Source: Atriophallophorus winterbourni (lineage: Eukaryota; Platyhelminthes; Trematoda; Plagiorchiida; Microphallidae). Taken from it: a stretch of 64,000 nt of DNA. The DNA is taken from contig JACCGJ010000639.1 of assembly GCA_013407085.1 (NCBI GenBank), positions 1-64,000 on the forward strand. The letters are read 5' to 3'. Below the pieces are notes generated by a model that saw nothing but the letters and a program-made list of their open reading frames with translations, searched no databases and was not told the origin of the DNA. The first letter of the stretch is position 1, and the number at the start of each line of letters is the position of its first letter. The translations under genes and the position numbers were made by a program. Shown in pieces: positions 34,736 to 44,829 of this stretch.

Positions 34736-34799
34736 CAACCCACCCCCCCCAACCAAAAAGGATATTCGTTATAAGGATTATATATATATATATATATGA

Positions 34800-35460
34800 T
34801 GGATGTTTTTCGTTGCGGAAACAGTTATGAAAAACTGAGGCTCATCGATAGTTAAACTCGGGTCACAATATTCTAAGTCAAGAGTTCTAACTGATATACC
34901 GTAGAAATATAGTTACCTTCACAATTTTGCCTTTTAAGGCCCCTCCTGCTGGTTGGTTGGGGAACGCAGTTGTTTAGCCGACCGAGACCGAGAAGCAAAT
35001 TGAATTTATATTCGTATGACTGCAAGGAATGTTATCTTTATAAGCGACTGTGATCATCAACTGAGCAATACGATGTAATGTATGGACTCGATTAGTATGA
35101 CCTTAAACCGTTTTTTAGATTTTGCTGAACGGTAAATCATGTCGGCAATCGTCTGCTTTGAATAGGTTCACAGAACATCATATCGTAGAAGGATGTCTAA
35201 TTTCATGATGTTGGATTTCAATATACCATGTCGAAGGTCCAATATAATAGGCTGCATAACTGGAATTAAGTCAATCACGATGGAGTACTAGCATTCTAAA
35301 ATCGATAACGTAGACTTAGCAAAAACTGGCTGATTCCAGGTCTCAGTACGTCTTGAAATCTCAGGTAAATGGTTCATATAAAGTGTTGTTTTAAAAACGA
35401 GAATCCGTGTACATGCACGTGAACGTCTTTTATTTTGCAGTGCTGGTTCACGCAACGCAG
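34800..35460. other. No gene seen
   Basis: Downstream of a short (TA)n run at 34779-34797. No recognised feature until the exon at 35599. Confidence 0.3.
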
Positions 35461-35463
35461 TTA

Positions 35464-35599
35464 TTAGTCTGACTCACGATAAGTCGGAGCATTGTCGTTT
35501 TGAGCGAAATCTTGTGCAGTGTCGAAGGTATCATCATCAGTTTGTTGCTGCGATGATTCACTGTTTATCACTAGCGGAACCCGTTTGGACACACTTAGA
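35464..35599 (-). CDS. Unknown minus-strand gene, candidate last exon
   Basis: An acidic, Asp/Gln-rich end (SKRVPLVINSESSQQQ, then DDDTFDTAQDFAQND, ending YRESD and stop at 35464). Two acceptors are possible: CTTAG before 35599, or CGCAG before 35547. Only the latter is in phase (0) with the exon at 35969-35810. The codon composition is that of coding DNA. Such an acidic Ser/Asp tail would suit a cytosolic C-terminus. Confidence 0.4.
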
Positions 35600-35809
35600 C
35601 TAAGTTGATAGAATTTTTACATGGTAACAAGGCTAATTGATTTTGATAGCGAATCCTATGCTGATTTTTTAGGGAAACGATCTAAAGAGAACCGAGCAAC
35701 TTTCCTTTATATTTGGATATAGAGTTATTCTAATGTGTCTGCAACCATTAAATCACGAGCTCTTATTGTTTCAGCAATGTGTAATGATTTTGTAATATGA
35801 AACCAACAC

Positions 35810-35969
35810 CTTCGGGGATACCGGGAAATTCTGAATTTCGTGAAGTAGACTTGTCCAGAAAAATTGCATTTGTTCATTCATTACCACGGTAATACGTCGG
35901 CTGGGAATCGCCAGGTCCGAAAGGGAAATGCTCTGAGTAAATATGAGCTTAATATGACTTTTCCACATC
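35810..35969 (-). CDS. Unknown minus-strand gene, internal exon
   Basis: The exon is bounded by CTATAG before 35969 and CCGAAG/GTGTTGG after 35810. It reads MWKSHIKLIFTQSISLSDL, AIPSRRITVVMNEQMQFFW, TSLLHEIQNFPVSPK without stops. It starts with one base that completes the codon left by the upstream exon (ends at 36818 in phase 2) and finishes on a codon boundary. No family recognised. Confidence 0.45.
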
Positions 35970-36095
35970 CTATAGTTTGCAATTACACCCTCGTCAGGCG
36001 CGGCCGGTGTACGTGTAGAGAACTTTATGCGGAATTTATCGCGAAATCAACAAAAGCATTATTGGTTTTAACCACATATGTTTAAAAAGTTTAGT

Positions 36096-36345
36096 ACGGG
36101 GGGATGTGAGCAACACGTTACTTTGTTCATCCATAAGTGCATTGAGTGCTTGACCAGAAATCACTTAGTGATCATGTGTTTGAACACCGTGGTTCGTTGT
36201 ACGTATCCTATGTATATAAATTTCTTTACTACTTTTCCACTGTTTCAAGCTCACTGAAACTAATTTTACTGCTTCCGCTGATGAGGGCAAACAGCCAGAA
36301 ACCGGAAGTGGAATGTAAGTGCGGGGTCTGTGAGCAACACATTAG
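36096..36345 (+). repeat. Hammerhead repeat, subfamily 2, about 1.1 tandem units
   Basis: GTGAGCAACAC occurs at 36106-36116 and again at 36330-36340, giving a 224-bp period that encloses one ribozyme. Body words (CATCCATAAGTGC, GTGTTTGAACA, GGTTCGTTGTACG, CACTGTTTCAAGC) match the units at 46.9 and 59.1-59.6 kb. It sits, antisense, in the intron between the exons at 36818 and 35969. Confidence 0.7.
36266..36318 (+). ncRNA. Hammerhead ribozyme, subfamily 2 copy (36.3 kb), damaged
   Basis: CTGATGA at 36278-36284, stem II GGGC/GCCA with loop AAACA (three pairs plus one mismatch), GAAA at 36298-36301, then ACCGGA where ACCGGT is expected. The U that pairs with the A after GAA is lost and proximal stem I is partly unpaired. 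The outer TTAC/GTAA pairing remains. Probably inactive. Confidence 0.6.
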
Positions 36346-36817
36346 TTTAGTACATTCCCATATCACGTCTGATTGCCTTGTCTGTCGAATACGGTACGTT
36401 TATAAAGATTACACTGTAAGCGATAGCAGGTATATTTGAATGAGCGGTAATGTACGAATTTGTAGGTTTTTCAAAATATGCAGCATTACGGCATGGAGTG
36501 CTAGCTTCATTATTGACACTTTTTTGATGAGGACCACTGGAAACAAGTTAAAACGAATTGATCATTATTACACGATCATGAATTATTGCAACCCTAATTT
36601 ACGAGGGCATTTTCGGTCGTACACATGTCATAGATTCCGCTTGTGAAGCCAATGCAATGCAATTCCATTTTAATGGTCTATAAAACATATAACTTAATCC
36701 CTATTTCTATGAGCTGCTGAAGACAATTGCAAGCGTAGCCAATTGGAGTGATTCACCATTTTTTTAGAAAACAAATATCCAAACTGGCTTTTCGAGATTC
36801 TAGCTTCACACACTCAC

Positions 36818-37040
36818 ACAAGACGGTTTAACCCATTCACCACTTCCTGGCAAAAACTGGGAAAATCGCCGATGTTTATATTCGATACGACCTCTTGTTT
36901 TAAGGCTTTGCCACAGTTTGTATGCACTTTGCCGAAGAAACCAAAACATTTAACGAATTGATACATCGCACTTTCTCGCTTGTTGTACAGTAGGCATTCC
37001 AATTGCGGTCCAAATTGTCCGGGACGTTGGGGACAATTTT
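36818..37040 (-). CDS. Unknown minus-strand gene, Cys-containing internal exon
   Basis: Acceptor AGACCAG before 37040 and a strong donor GTGAGT after 36818. The frame has Cys spaced through NCPQRPGQFGPQLECLLY, QFVKCFGFFGKVHTNC and FPSFCQEVV, suggesting a secreted or lumenal segment. Its two leading bases complete the codon left by the exon at 38010-37821, and its end phase fits the exon at 35969. A plus-strand frame (36991-37189, also flanked by AG and GT) overlaps. The minus reading is preferred because three junctions chain in phase. Confidence 0.45.
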
Positions 37041-37820
37041 CTGGTCTTTGTTACAAACTAGCGAAAATGATGAGTCAGTGCATTCGACGGCGCGTTTTTT
37101 TATCGATCCGCAGCTATCGGTGGAGTGGAATTAAGCGCACGCGATGTATCGATTTAATGCGGTCCAAGGACAAAAGCGAACTGGTTCAGGTAAATTTGAT
37201 TTAGTTCTGTAAGTTTAGTTTTAATATAGTTCAAAATCACGCGCCTATGTAACTGTAATCAAACGATATATTTAATGGCGAGCGATATTGTGCGCGTAGT
37301 TTAGTTTGATTTGTAACTTGAAAATTCGAATTTCCAAAGATTTAGTTCGCTGTGAATAACGAGTGAGGGAATTAATCCAAAATAATACGTCCGTAAAGCA
37401 ATCAGAAGAAAAAGCGAGTCCAAAAATAGTACCATGGTTCGAAAGAAATATCCCACTATATTCCACAAATGTCGCAATACTCAAGACTACTCCTCTCATG
37501 AAACTGTTAAATCACATCCGACACGAAGAAAAGCAAGGTTGATTACTCCCTTTTAAAAAGATAGTAGTCATTCAGCTATTGTGACCGAGCAATTAAGAGG
37601 TTATCTTGAACGTCAAAATATTTTGATTTCAGTAGTTTCAAAAGAATCAATTCTGTCCATCTGACCGTTTCACTATATTGGAGAATTTCATGTTGTGCAT
37701 GCTTGCTACATTGATATTTCATATACTTTCAATTGAGTCATTCACGACTTCCTAATGAAAAGGGTATAAGGTCATGGATTATCGAGAATTTTACTTAACT
37801 GGAAAAGAAAATTCATTTAC

Positions 37821-38010
37821 TTATAGAGGCGTCCAAGTTCGCATGGGTAGCGGCTTTCCAAAATGCATTGATGTCACGATAAAATATCCATATGTCTAAA
37901 TACCTTGGCGTATCCTCTTTAGATTTATATGAATAATATAGCTGAGGATATCGGGTGTAATTTGACACCCTTTGCTGATTATGATTAAATATATACGTGT
38001 GAAGTTTTTG
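37821..38010 (-). CDS. Unknown minus-strand gene, upstream exon
   Basis: Acceptor CAATGCAG before 38010 and donor GTAAAT after 37821. The frame reads LHTYIFNHNQQRVSNYTRY, YYSYKSKEDTPRYLD, WIFYRDINAFWKAATHANL, aromatic-rich and containing an N-glycosylation-type NYT. It ends with one base that the next exon completes. The gene must have further exons upstream; the region beyond 38.3 kb is filled by repeats. Confidence 0.4.
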
Positions 38011-38299
38011 CTGCATTGCAGCGGGATATATGAAACATTTACAGTCGGTCGCATACAAATATTTCGGGTTTTACTCCCATAAATGTAAAATGCTTTCACA
38101 CAGACATGCAACCTCACACAGTATCTTGCACACAGGATCTCATCTGGACAAACACGCAAAATAACATTGTGTCTTGGTGTCGTGCACCTCAATTCGTAAC
38201 AACATTGTCACACTCTATAACATGAAGTGCCGTAACTTTTATCTGATATAAAAGATATTCAGAAGTTTTACCCCCGAAACATTACCCTAGATACTAAAA

Positions 38300-38475
38300 A
38301 TATGTGTCACTCCTGACCACTAACCGCAATGTTCACATCCCTTGAACTTACATACCAAAACCGGTTTCTGGCTGTTTGCCATCATCAGGTGGAGACAGTG
38401 AGAATATGTTCAGTGAGACTTTAAAAACTGAATAAGTGGTAAACAAAGTTATACTTGAGTGTCACTGTTAATCAG
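38300..38475 (-). repeat. Hammerhead repeat unit, subfamily 2, partial
   Basis: On the minus strand the order is AACAGTGACACTCAAGTAT, CTTTGTTTACCA, TCTCACTGAAC, ribozyme, GTAAGTTC and GGGATGTGA. It is the same order as the 59.1 kb unit, truncated on both sides. It ends about 170 bp from Penelope RT remains that lie on the plus strand. Confidence 0.6.
38348..38401 (-). ncRNA. Hammerhead ribozyme, subfamily 2 copy (38.4 kb)
   Basis: CTGATGA (38388-38382), a perfect stem II TGGC/GCCA with AAACA loop, GAAA and ACCGGT are all intact. The cleavage base is T. The 3' strand of stem I is changed (TTGGTA instead of GTGGAG), leaving about three pairs. Confidence 0.65.
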
Positions 38476-38639
38476 AATGGCACAGCAAAACTCTGGATGA
38501 CCTATCCATACAGTGGCTCTAAGTCAACATATCCAACAGATAGAAATTGCCAGCTTGTGTAAGCGCAGGGAACATGAGCACGAGAAAACAGCTCATTTTC
38601 GATGTGACAGCACGGTCCACATCGATCGACACTAACGTA

Positions 38640-39425
38640 AGGCTAAAAACCATTTCACAACTGCATGACTAAGACGGAACGGATCACAATGAGAACTGAC
38701 TGACCAAAGACAATATACTGACGTTATTGGGATTGTGTTTGCAGATGAATTTTAAATTCAACGATCGATTGTATATACAAATGAAAGTAATTCCAATGGG
38801 TTCTACAATCTCTGTGTTGCTAGCGGAAGCCGTAATTCAAACATTTGAACGTATCCCATTAACCCTTATCCAACCCAAACTCTGGATCCGATAAGTCCAT
38901 GATACGTTCTTGATTCTGAGTATCGAAAACTTGGCGGATGCGCACCGTCTAATCAATTGCGATTGCAATTTAATTCACGATGGAGACAGAATGGGAAAAC
39001 TGTCTATAATTTCTCGATGTGAACGTGCGAAGTACAGAAACCGGAAACCTAGAATGAAGTGTATGCAGGAAAGGAACATACATGGATCAAATTTTGAACT
39101 TCATAAGCAAGCACACGGCCACTCACAAGCGAAGATATGTCCGAACACTATTCAATCGCGCGAGAACAAAATGTAGTAAGGAAGAAGATATACTTTGTTC
39201 TTTTCCCCCCGAAGAATGGCTGCCCGAAGAACTTCATCATTCGCAACAAGGACGCAACAACCCAATCGCTTGAGAGCAACGCAAACTCAGCAAGCTTAAC
39301 ACACTCTTCTATATGCAACATATCTCAGAGATTGCCGCATGAATCCTACGCCCGCTCGGAATTTATGTAACACACAAACCGGCATCAACTTTGGGAAACA
39401 AGCTAGTAAAAATCAAGGACAAAAT
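38640..39425 (+). pseudogene. Penelope-like element reverse transcriptase fragment
   Basis: Plus-strand frames read LTLLGLCLQMNFKFNDRLY, then PMGSTISVLLAEAVIQTFE (PLE RT block with PMGSPIS). The catalytic region is read as stop-VHDTFLIL where YVDDTF is expected. After a shift: YRKPEHR-like, LNFISKHTATHKRRYVRTLF, ACGAGAAC-coded RARTKCSKEEDI, and ILRPLGIYVTHKPASTLGNK near 39340-39400. This is the diagnostic C-terminal wording of Penelope RT before the GIY-YIG linker. The endonuclease is missing, cut off where CR1 copy G ends. Confidence 0.7.
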
Positions 39426-40620
39426 ATTCAAAGTAATTCAACGTAATTCAAAGTTACAATGGTCTAAAACGCAAATATTTTACGGTGACAATAGATTAAA
39501 TATATATTGAATGCATAAAAACAACAAACATCTTTTTTCAATACGGATAGTCAGGTTATGTATTGAGGTGCAAGGTCAGATTTTGTCAACATTTACTTGT
39601 CAAGTTTAGCCTTGAACATGCTCAGGCTTGGTGCACAGATGATATGTGAGGGCAGAGATTTTCATATAAAATAATCTCGAACAGCAAATTAAAACCGTCG
39701 ACAAGTTCATCTAGAGTGTGGAATAATTAACTTGTAGTCATGAGATCTGCTAGCACGTGTTTCTTGCCGATTTAACAGGTTTTCAAGTGATTAATTCATT
39801 GTATGTAGAATGTTGAACATTATGATCAAATTACACCTGAAACGGTGGTACTAAAAGTTAAGTTTATATAAGCAATCCTTTCTTCATATGGCCCGTTGTG
39901 TAGTCTGGCCACCAGTTTTGTAGCGAGGTGGTATACGCATGGCTGCAAAGCCGTGTCCGTTTGTATCCATTGGGACCATGCTTGAACAGCATACTCCATT
40001 GTTGGCCGGATATGGGTGTTAATTATCTGCGGGGGTATCTGCTTTGTGAAACTATCGAAGATCCTTCTGAGAGGACTTTCTGTATACCGCAGTAAACACT
40101 GCCATGAAGACTTTAAGTTACTGCTAATCCACACACCAAGGACTTTCTCTTCCATAACCCATGGAAGTTGCTGAGATCCCGCAGAGTATGTGAATGTGAA
40201 AGATTTACTAACATATATAATTTTAAATTTATGGATGCTGAATGGTAGGCAGTATTGTAAGGACCACGTATGAAGTGCATTGAGATTTTTTTGCAGAAGT
40301 TTACAATCTTATATGGCGAGCATGCCCTTTCAAACTTTGATTTCATTCGCAAATTAAATGAATTTACTGCATACGATTTTCTTTATATCGTTCGCGTACA
40401 CCAGAAAGAGTATTGGCCCCAAGACTGAGCCTTGAGGTATGCCACTTGAAATTTTTACTTGACTGGATATTGCCCCATCAACGCTAACCCTGTTAAGTCT
40501 ACCAGTCAAATACTCATGTATCCAAGCTAATAATCTGCCACCCACCCCGAGCTGCTCCGATTTCTGTGGCAGTATGCTGTGGTTAACACGTGAATTGACA
40601 GCTCCTAGATATTAATAGGA
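39425..40620 (-). mobile_element. CR1-like element (copy G), 5'-truncated
   Basis: The minus strand holds WIHEYLTGRLNRV, SSGIPQGSVLGPILFLVYANDI (40545-40354). After a shift comes LQKNLNALHTWSL with LGVWISSNLKSSW, RPTMEYAVQAWSQWIQ and LVARLHNGPYEERIAYINL (40155-39860). The 3' UTR ends in a TTGAATTACGTTGAATTAC-type tail at about 39425-39455. The catalytic box region is lost around 40350. It appears to have landed in the Penelope fragment. Confidence 0.7.
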
Positions 40621-40624
40621 TATT

Positions 40625-41635
40625 TAGTAGTATGAAGCAGTAGTAGAATGAGAGTTAATGAATGATATGGTATTCATTAGGTTCCCTGACTTGACTAGCA
40701 CCCTTGCTTTGACACATTTATCGTGGCAGAACGGAAAGGTTACCCAAAAACGCTCTAATCGATAGATCTCAATTGCTATTTTCATGGCAATGATTATTCG
40801 ATCAATCCCTAACATTTTCCAATACGTTCCTTTTGTTACCGTACATTTGGTCCCTATTGTTTCATCATTTTGCTTGCTCTTATTTAAGAAAAACAGTAAA
40901 AAATATATCCCTAGCATTTAGCGGACAGATAGAAGTTGCCCGGAATGTGTCTCCTTTTGTCAGTTTATCATCATTATCTCTTGTCATTTTGAGTTGGCGT
41001 GACTGGCTTCATTATATCGAAGCTGCTTTCAATAATTATCTGATTACATGAGAAATAATTTTCAGAACAATGAAAACAGCGAGCAAGCGCATACTTGATC
41101 ATTTTTAGTGGATGCTTATATTTTTCAGTCCGAGAATGTCGACAATGTTAAAAAGGTTTTATATTACGCAGAAAGTCTGATTTCCGTTTCAGTTGATTAT
41201 AAATTATGTTTAAACTTTTGAGGAGAACGTGAACCGTAATGCCAATTTTTTCTAATTTCAATAAAGAAAAATAAGTTAATCTGATGAATATTGAACATAC
41301 GACATGAGAAATACGTCCAAGGATTTTTATTTAACCACGTTTAACTCTAATTGAAATTGAAATAATCGCTGTCGGTAATATTGTATTGTATTGTATTCTG
41401 TTTTAATTTTATGCGCTTATATATGCTAATGCGTAATGAATACAGTGATTATCGTGAATATTACTGGTAATATAAGATGATACAACTTGCATCTGCTACA
41501 TACATTTACAGTGTAAACGAACAAAATAAACATTTCGACAAAGTATTTGGTGTAAGTCTTGTGCTACTAATAATTGTAGACTAATGTATTTAATTCTCTA
41601 TTATTTCCGTTTATATCTACTAAATAACACCTTTT
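40625..41635. other. No gene seen
   Basis: AT-rich DNA; short open frames on both strands have no recognisable domain. Confidence 0.3.
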
Positions 41636-41639
41636 TGAA

Positions 41640-42290
41640 TTAAATATGGTTCAAAATCTACTCAAACGTGTATTTGGGAAATTTTCGCCCAAGATATTCC
41701 AAAGGATCATGAATCCATACCTGAGACCAGTCATGGAATACGGTGTGCAATCATGGTCTCCGTGGCTCAAGAGAGATGTGGAACTTATGCAGCGAACCTA
41801 TCACCGCTCAACAAAACTAGTTCTCAGCATCCAAAACAAACCATATAAAGAAAGGATAGCTCAACTGAATCTGTTCGATTTTCCCTATCGACGAATCAAA
41901 GGAGACCTTATCTTACTTTACAAAACCTTCCATACCCCGAACCATCCCTTACAGGATTTATTCAGGCGAAGGGATACGAGAAATTATCGGACCCATGAAT
42001 ATGTGCTGATCGTACCCCATTCTTGCCTGAACTATAGAAGGTATTTTTACTCTGTCCGTGTCTGTTTTGCTTGGAACAGTTTACCTTCAACCGTTGCTCA
42101 CGCCACGAGCTTGCATGACTTTAAAACGAAATTAGACGAATTTTTATTGCATTATTCGTTTCCAGAACACTAATATACTGTTTAATCTATTTTCTTATAT
42201 TGTTTATACACTCAAATTTCAATTTTTACCATCCTATGGTTGTTGTTAAGCTTGTTGCTTTTTAGACCATAAAAACCTTGAATTATTTTG
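41640..42290 (+). mobile_element. CR1-like element (copy H), RT C-terminus and tail
   Basis: One intact 175-codon frame (41646-42173) carries MNPYLRPVMEYGVQSWSPW, LKRDVELMQRTYHRSTKLV, YRRIKGDLILLY and VRVCFAWNSLPSTVAHATS: the RT thumb and C-terminal domain. A UTR and an ACCTTGAATTATTTTGAATT tail at about 42268-42290 follow. The frame has no stop, so it is among the younger CR1 fragments here. 5'-truncated, hence dead. Confidence 0.75.
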
Positions 42291-42439
42291 AATTTTCTGC
42301 ATTCAAAACTGGAATAAAAACGGTGTCCAAGGTCATCTATATTGCAGTGGATTACGTCTACACTACACTACATACATAAAATGCCACTAACTCACTAAGA
42401 GACCAGAAAAGCATGAATCCATTGAAATCTAAAAATACT

Positions 42440-43330
42440 CAGAACTCAGAAAACTCCAGAATGTTTTATTGTAGAAAAAGCAGTAAGCTTAACAGTAGCC
42501 TTCGGATGACGAGGTATATGAAGTAAAAATACAAAAATCTCTCAAAACATCAATAGGGATAGTCACATACCGCATGGTTTGTCATATACTCATTAAGTTT
42601 TGAAGCGGAAACGGCAACGGATTCCGAACGTGTGATTTCTTCAAGCAAAATGTTCCACGTGAAACAAATTCTTACCGAGAAAAAAAGTACGGCGAATATC
42701 CGATCGAGAATGCGGAATGCTGAACGTCTTTGAATGTTTTCGCGTTCGAGTAAGGCCTTTAGGCTCTAGCAAGTGATTAAAGGGATGGTTTTAGTATGCA
42801 TAATTTTGAATGTCAACATGAGGTCACTCCGTCGTTCGGTAAAATCTTAAGCATTTAGTTTCAACATTTTTTCTTGGAAAAGCAAATTTTTTTAACGGGC
42901 GATCAATTTTGTCACACGATGATAAGTCATGTCAAGTAGTTCGATATCCTTCCTCAACTATGGTGCCCAGACTTGGATGGAATATGTAGTAACAGGACGT
43001 ACATACGTATTGATTAGGCGTGTTGAGTTTTCGGGCGTGAAGATCCTAAATATCCGTTATAGAAGATACAAGTTACGGCAGGCTTTATTGTACAGTGACG
43101 GCAATGGTGTCCAGGCTTAATTTTATACGACGCCCAATACATAGAACGTTTTCTGCGGTGGTTCAGACGAGATCTTGCGTGCCAAACTGATACGTGTAGT
43201 GCAGAGACTTTCCATGCCGCAGCATTTTACATTTCGCATGGATAAATTTTAACAAATTTGTAAGGAACCAACGAAATAAGGTGCAAGATGAATCCATACA
43301 GAAAATTCCAAGAGATGGAACGCAAAGTAC
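42440..43330 (-). mobile_element. CR1-like element (copy I), decayed
   Basis: Minus-strand frames give a basic KKICFSKKKC region, HPFNHLLEPKGL-like and DIRRTFFSVRICFTWNIL, the CR1 C-terminus. The sequence near 42460-42490 resembles the 3' UTR of copy B at 2550-2580 (TATTGT..TAGAAAAAGC, AAGCTTAA). Heavily mutated. Confidence 0.5.
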
Positions 43331-43339
43331 CGAATGCTC

Positions 43340-44246
43340 TAAAATGTTGGAAAATCTGTTAATCACAATTCCCACACAAAGCAACGCACACAAACTTCGT
43401 GATCACGACTAAAAACTACATCGGAAGATTCAAAGTAATATTCACCATCAACAAGTGTCTCTCAAGCAATAGTTCAAATGAAGAGAGCAATGCAATAAAC
43501 AAATAACTATACGAGGCCAAAATTTTTATGTACAAAATGGGAAGATGCTTAAACCTGTCATTTTTATTCATCTCAATTTGGGGTTAATTTTTCATCAGTA
43601 ACGTCTCATCTACATTGCTGAAATCTGGCTTTTATTACATATACTTAGGTTGATTAAATTATTAAGAACGGTTATGCATTATTCCCATTTATAAATGTAC
43701 TTGAGCTTTGAGCGTCAAACATCAAATTGCCATTGACGGAACTTTTTACAACTTAAAAGTCGTTGTTTGTTAAACTTCAATGAACGCGAGTTTGTTAATT
43801 ATGATAAATTGCCCATTCAGATTCGCGTTTAAAACAGTTAATACAAATTGACTTTTGATCATCTTCTAATAGGTTGGGATTAGCAAAGCCACGATAATTT
43901 TGGTTAGTAAAAAGTTATTTTAATTCATTTTTGGGAAATTTTGCAAAATATTTTTAAAACTAATTATCATTTTTTAAATATTTCTTGGTAGATATTTGTG
44001 CAAATGGAAATCTATTAGATATCACATACAAAAACGCGACATTTAACTATAATAACCCTTATAATTTGATGTATTACATTAAAAATCGTGTTTTAATTGA
44101 ACAATTTTGTCACAATGTTATACTTTTTCGAATCTGAAACGAAGTTATCTGCATGCAGAAGAGCCGAACGGTAGATTGGCCAATTAGCAGAAGTAAAGCG
44201 TACAAAACTATTGAAACGCTAGATTCATTATATTTTATTATAATAA
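43340..44246. other. No gene seen
   Basis: AT-rich DNA left of the MITE; nothing recognised. Confidence 0.3.
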
Positions 44247-44474
44247 TTAACCCTTTGTCTACTGACGGTAACTCTAGTTACCACCTCAAACAAGCAGTCG
44301 ATTGCTCATTAGCCCCCGTCGGTACCTTCAGTCACCATCGGATTTCTCTTTTCACCGGCGTCTGGCATCTGATCCATAAAAATTATTCATGTGTTTTATT
44401 TATGCGATAATTAAGCCGAATAACACAAAAAAATCATAAAATACGCAAATCAATTACCGTAGACAAAGGGTTAA
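44247..44474. mobile_element. piggyBac-type MITE with TTAA target duplication
   Basis: A 220-bp element (44251-44470) is flanked on both sides by TTAA. Its ends are inverted repeats: CCCTTTGTCTAC at the left and its perfect complement GTAGACAAAGGG at the right. GGTAA-type pairing continues after a 4-base difference. CCC.. ends and a TTAA duplication are diagnostic of the piggyBac superfamily. An internal palindrome GGTAACTCTAGTTACC lies at 44267-44282. The plus-strand ORF across it is not considered coding. Confidence 0.75.
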
Positions 44475-44631
44475 GACCAGATGAACGGGGAGCTACCGCA
44501 TTCAAATGTCTAGATTTTTACAAAAGTGAATTCATCGTAGTGATTCACTGTCTGATATGGTTGTTATGTGCCCAAATCTATGTGGATGGGGTTTAAAGTC
44601 TGGGTTTGGAAAATTTCCATATTTGCATTCA

Positions 44632-44800
44632 TGCCACCAACCAGCACGAAACAGCTCGTGGCGTGTAATGTAAATTCAAACAAGCACGGAGTTTTATTTC
44701 AAGCTCATAGATATAACGCCATTCACATGTATTTGAGCACAAGTGTTTGAACAGGTCAACAGCACGAAACCGGCTGTGGGGCGTGCATGATGGAAATGAA
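44632..44800 (+). repeat. Two decayed subfamily 1 hammerhead remnants
   Basis: CAGCACGAAAC occurs at 44642-44652 and again at 44759-44770, 118 bp apart. The second continues ACCGGCTGTGGGGCGTG then GATGGAAATG as in subfamily 1. Both lack the CTGATGA side, so neither can fold as a ribozyme. Confidence 0.5.
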
Positions 44801-44829
44801 GGCAAACATGTCATTTTCAATCCCTTCAC

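Noticed and set aside
36991..37189. Plus-strand exon-like frame bounded by ACAG and CAG/GTAAAT
   Set aside because: It overlaps the minus-strand exon 37040-36818, whose phases chain with two neighbours; the plus frame has no partner exon.
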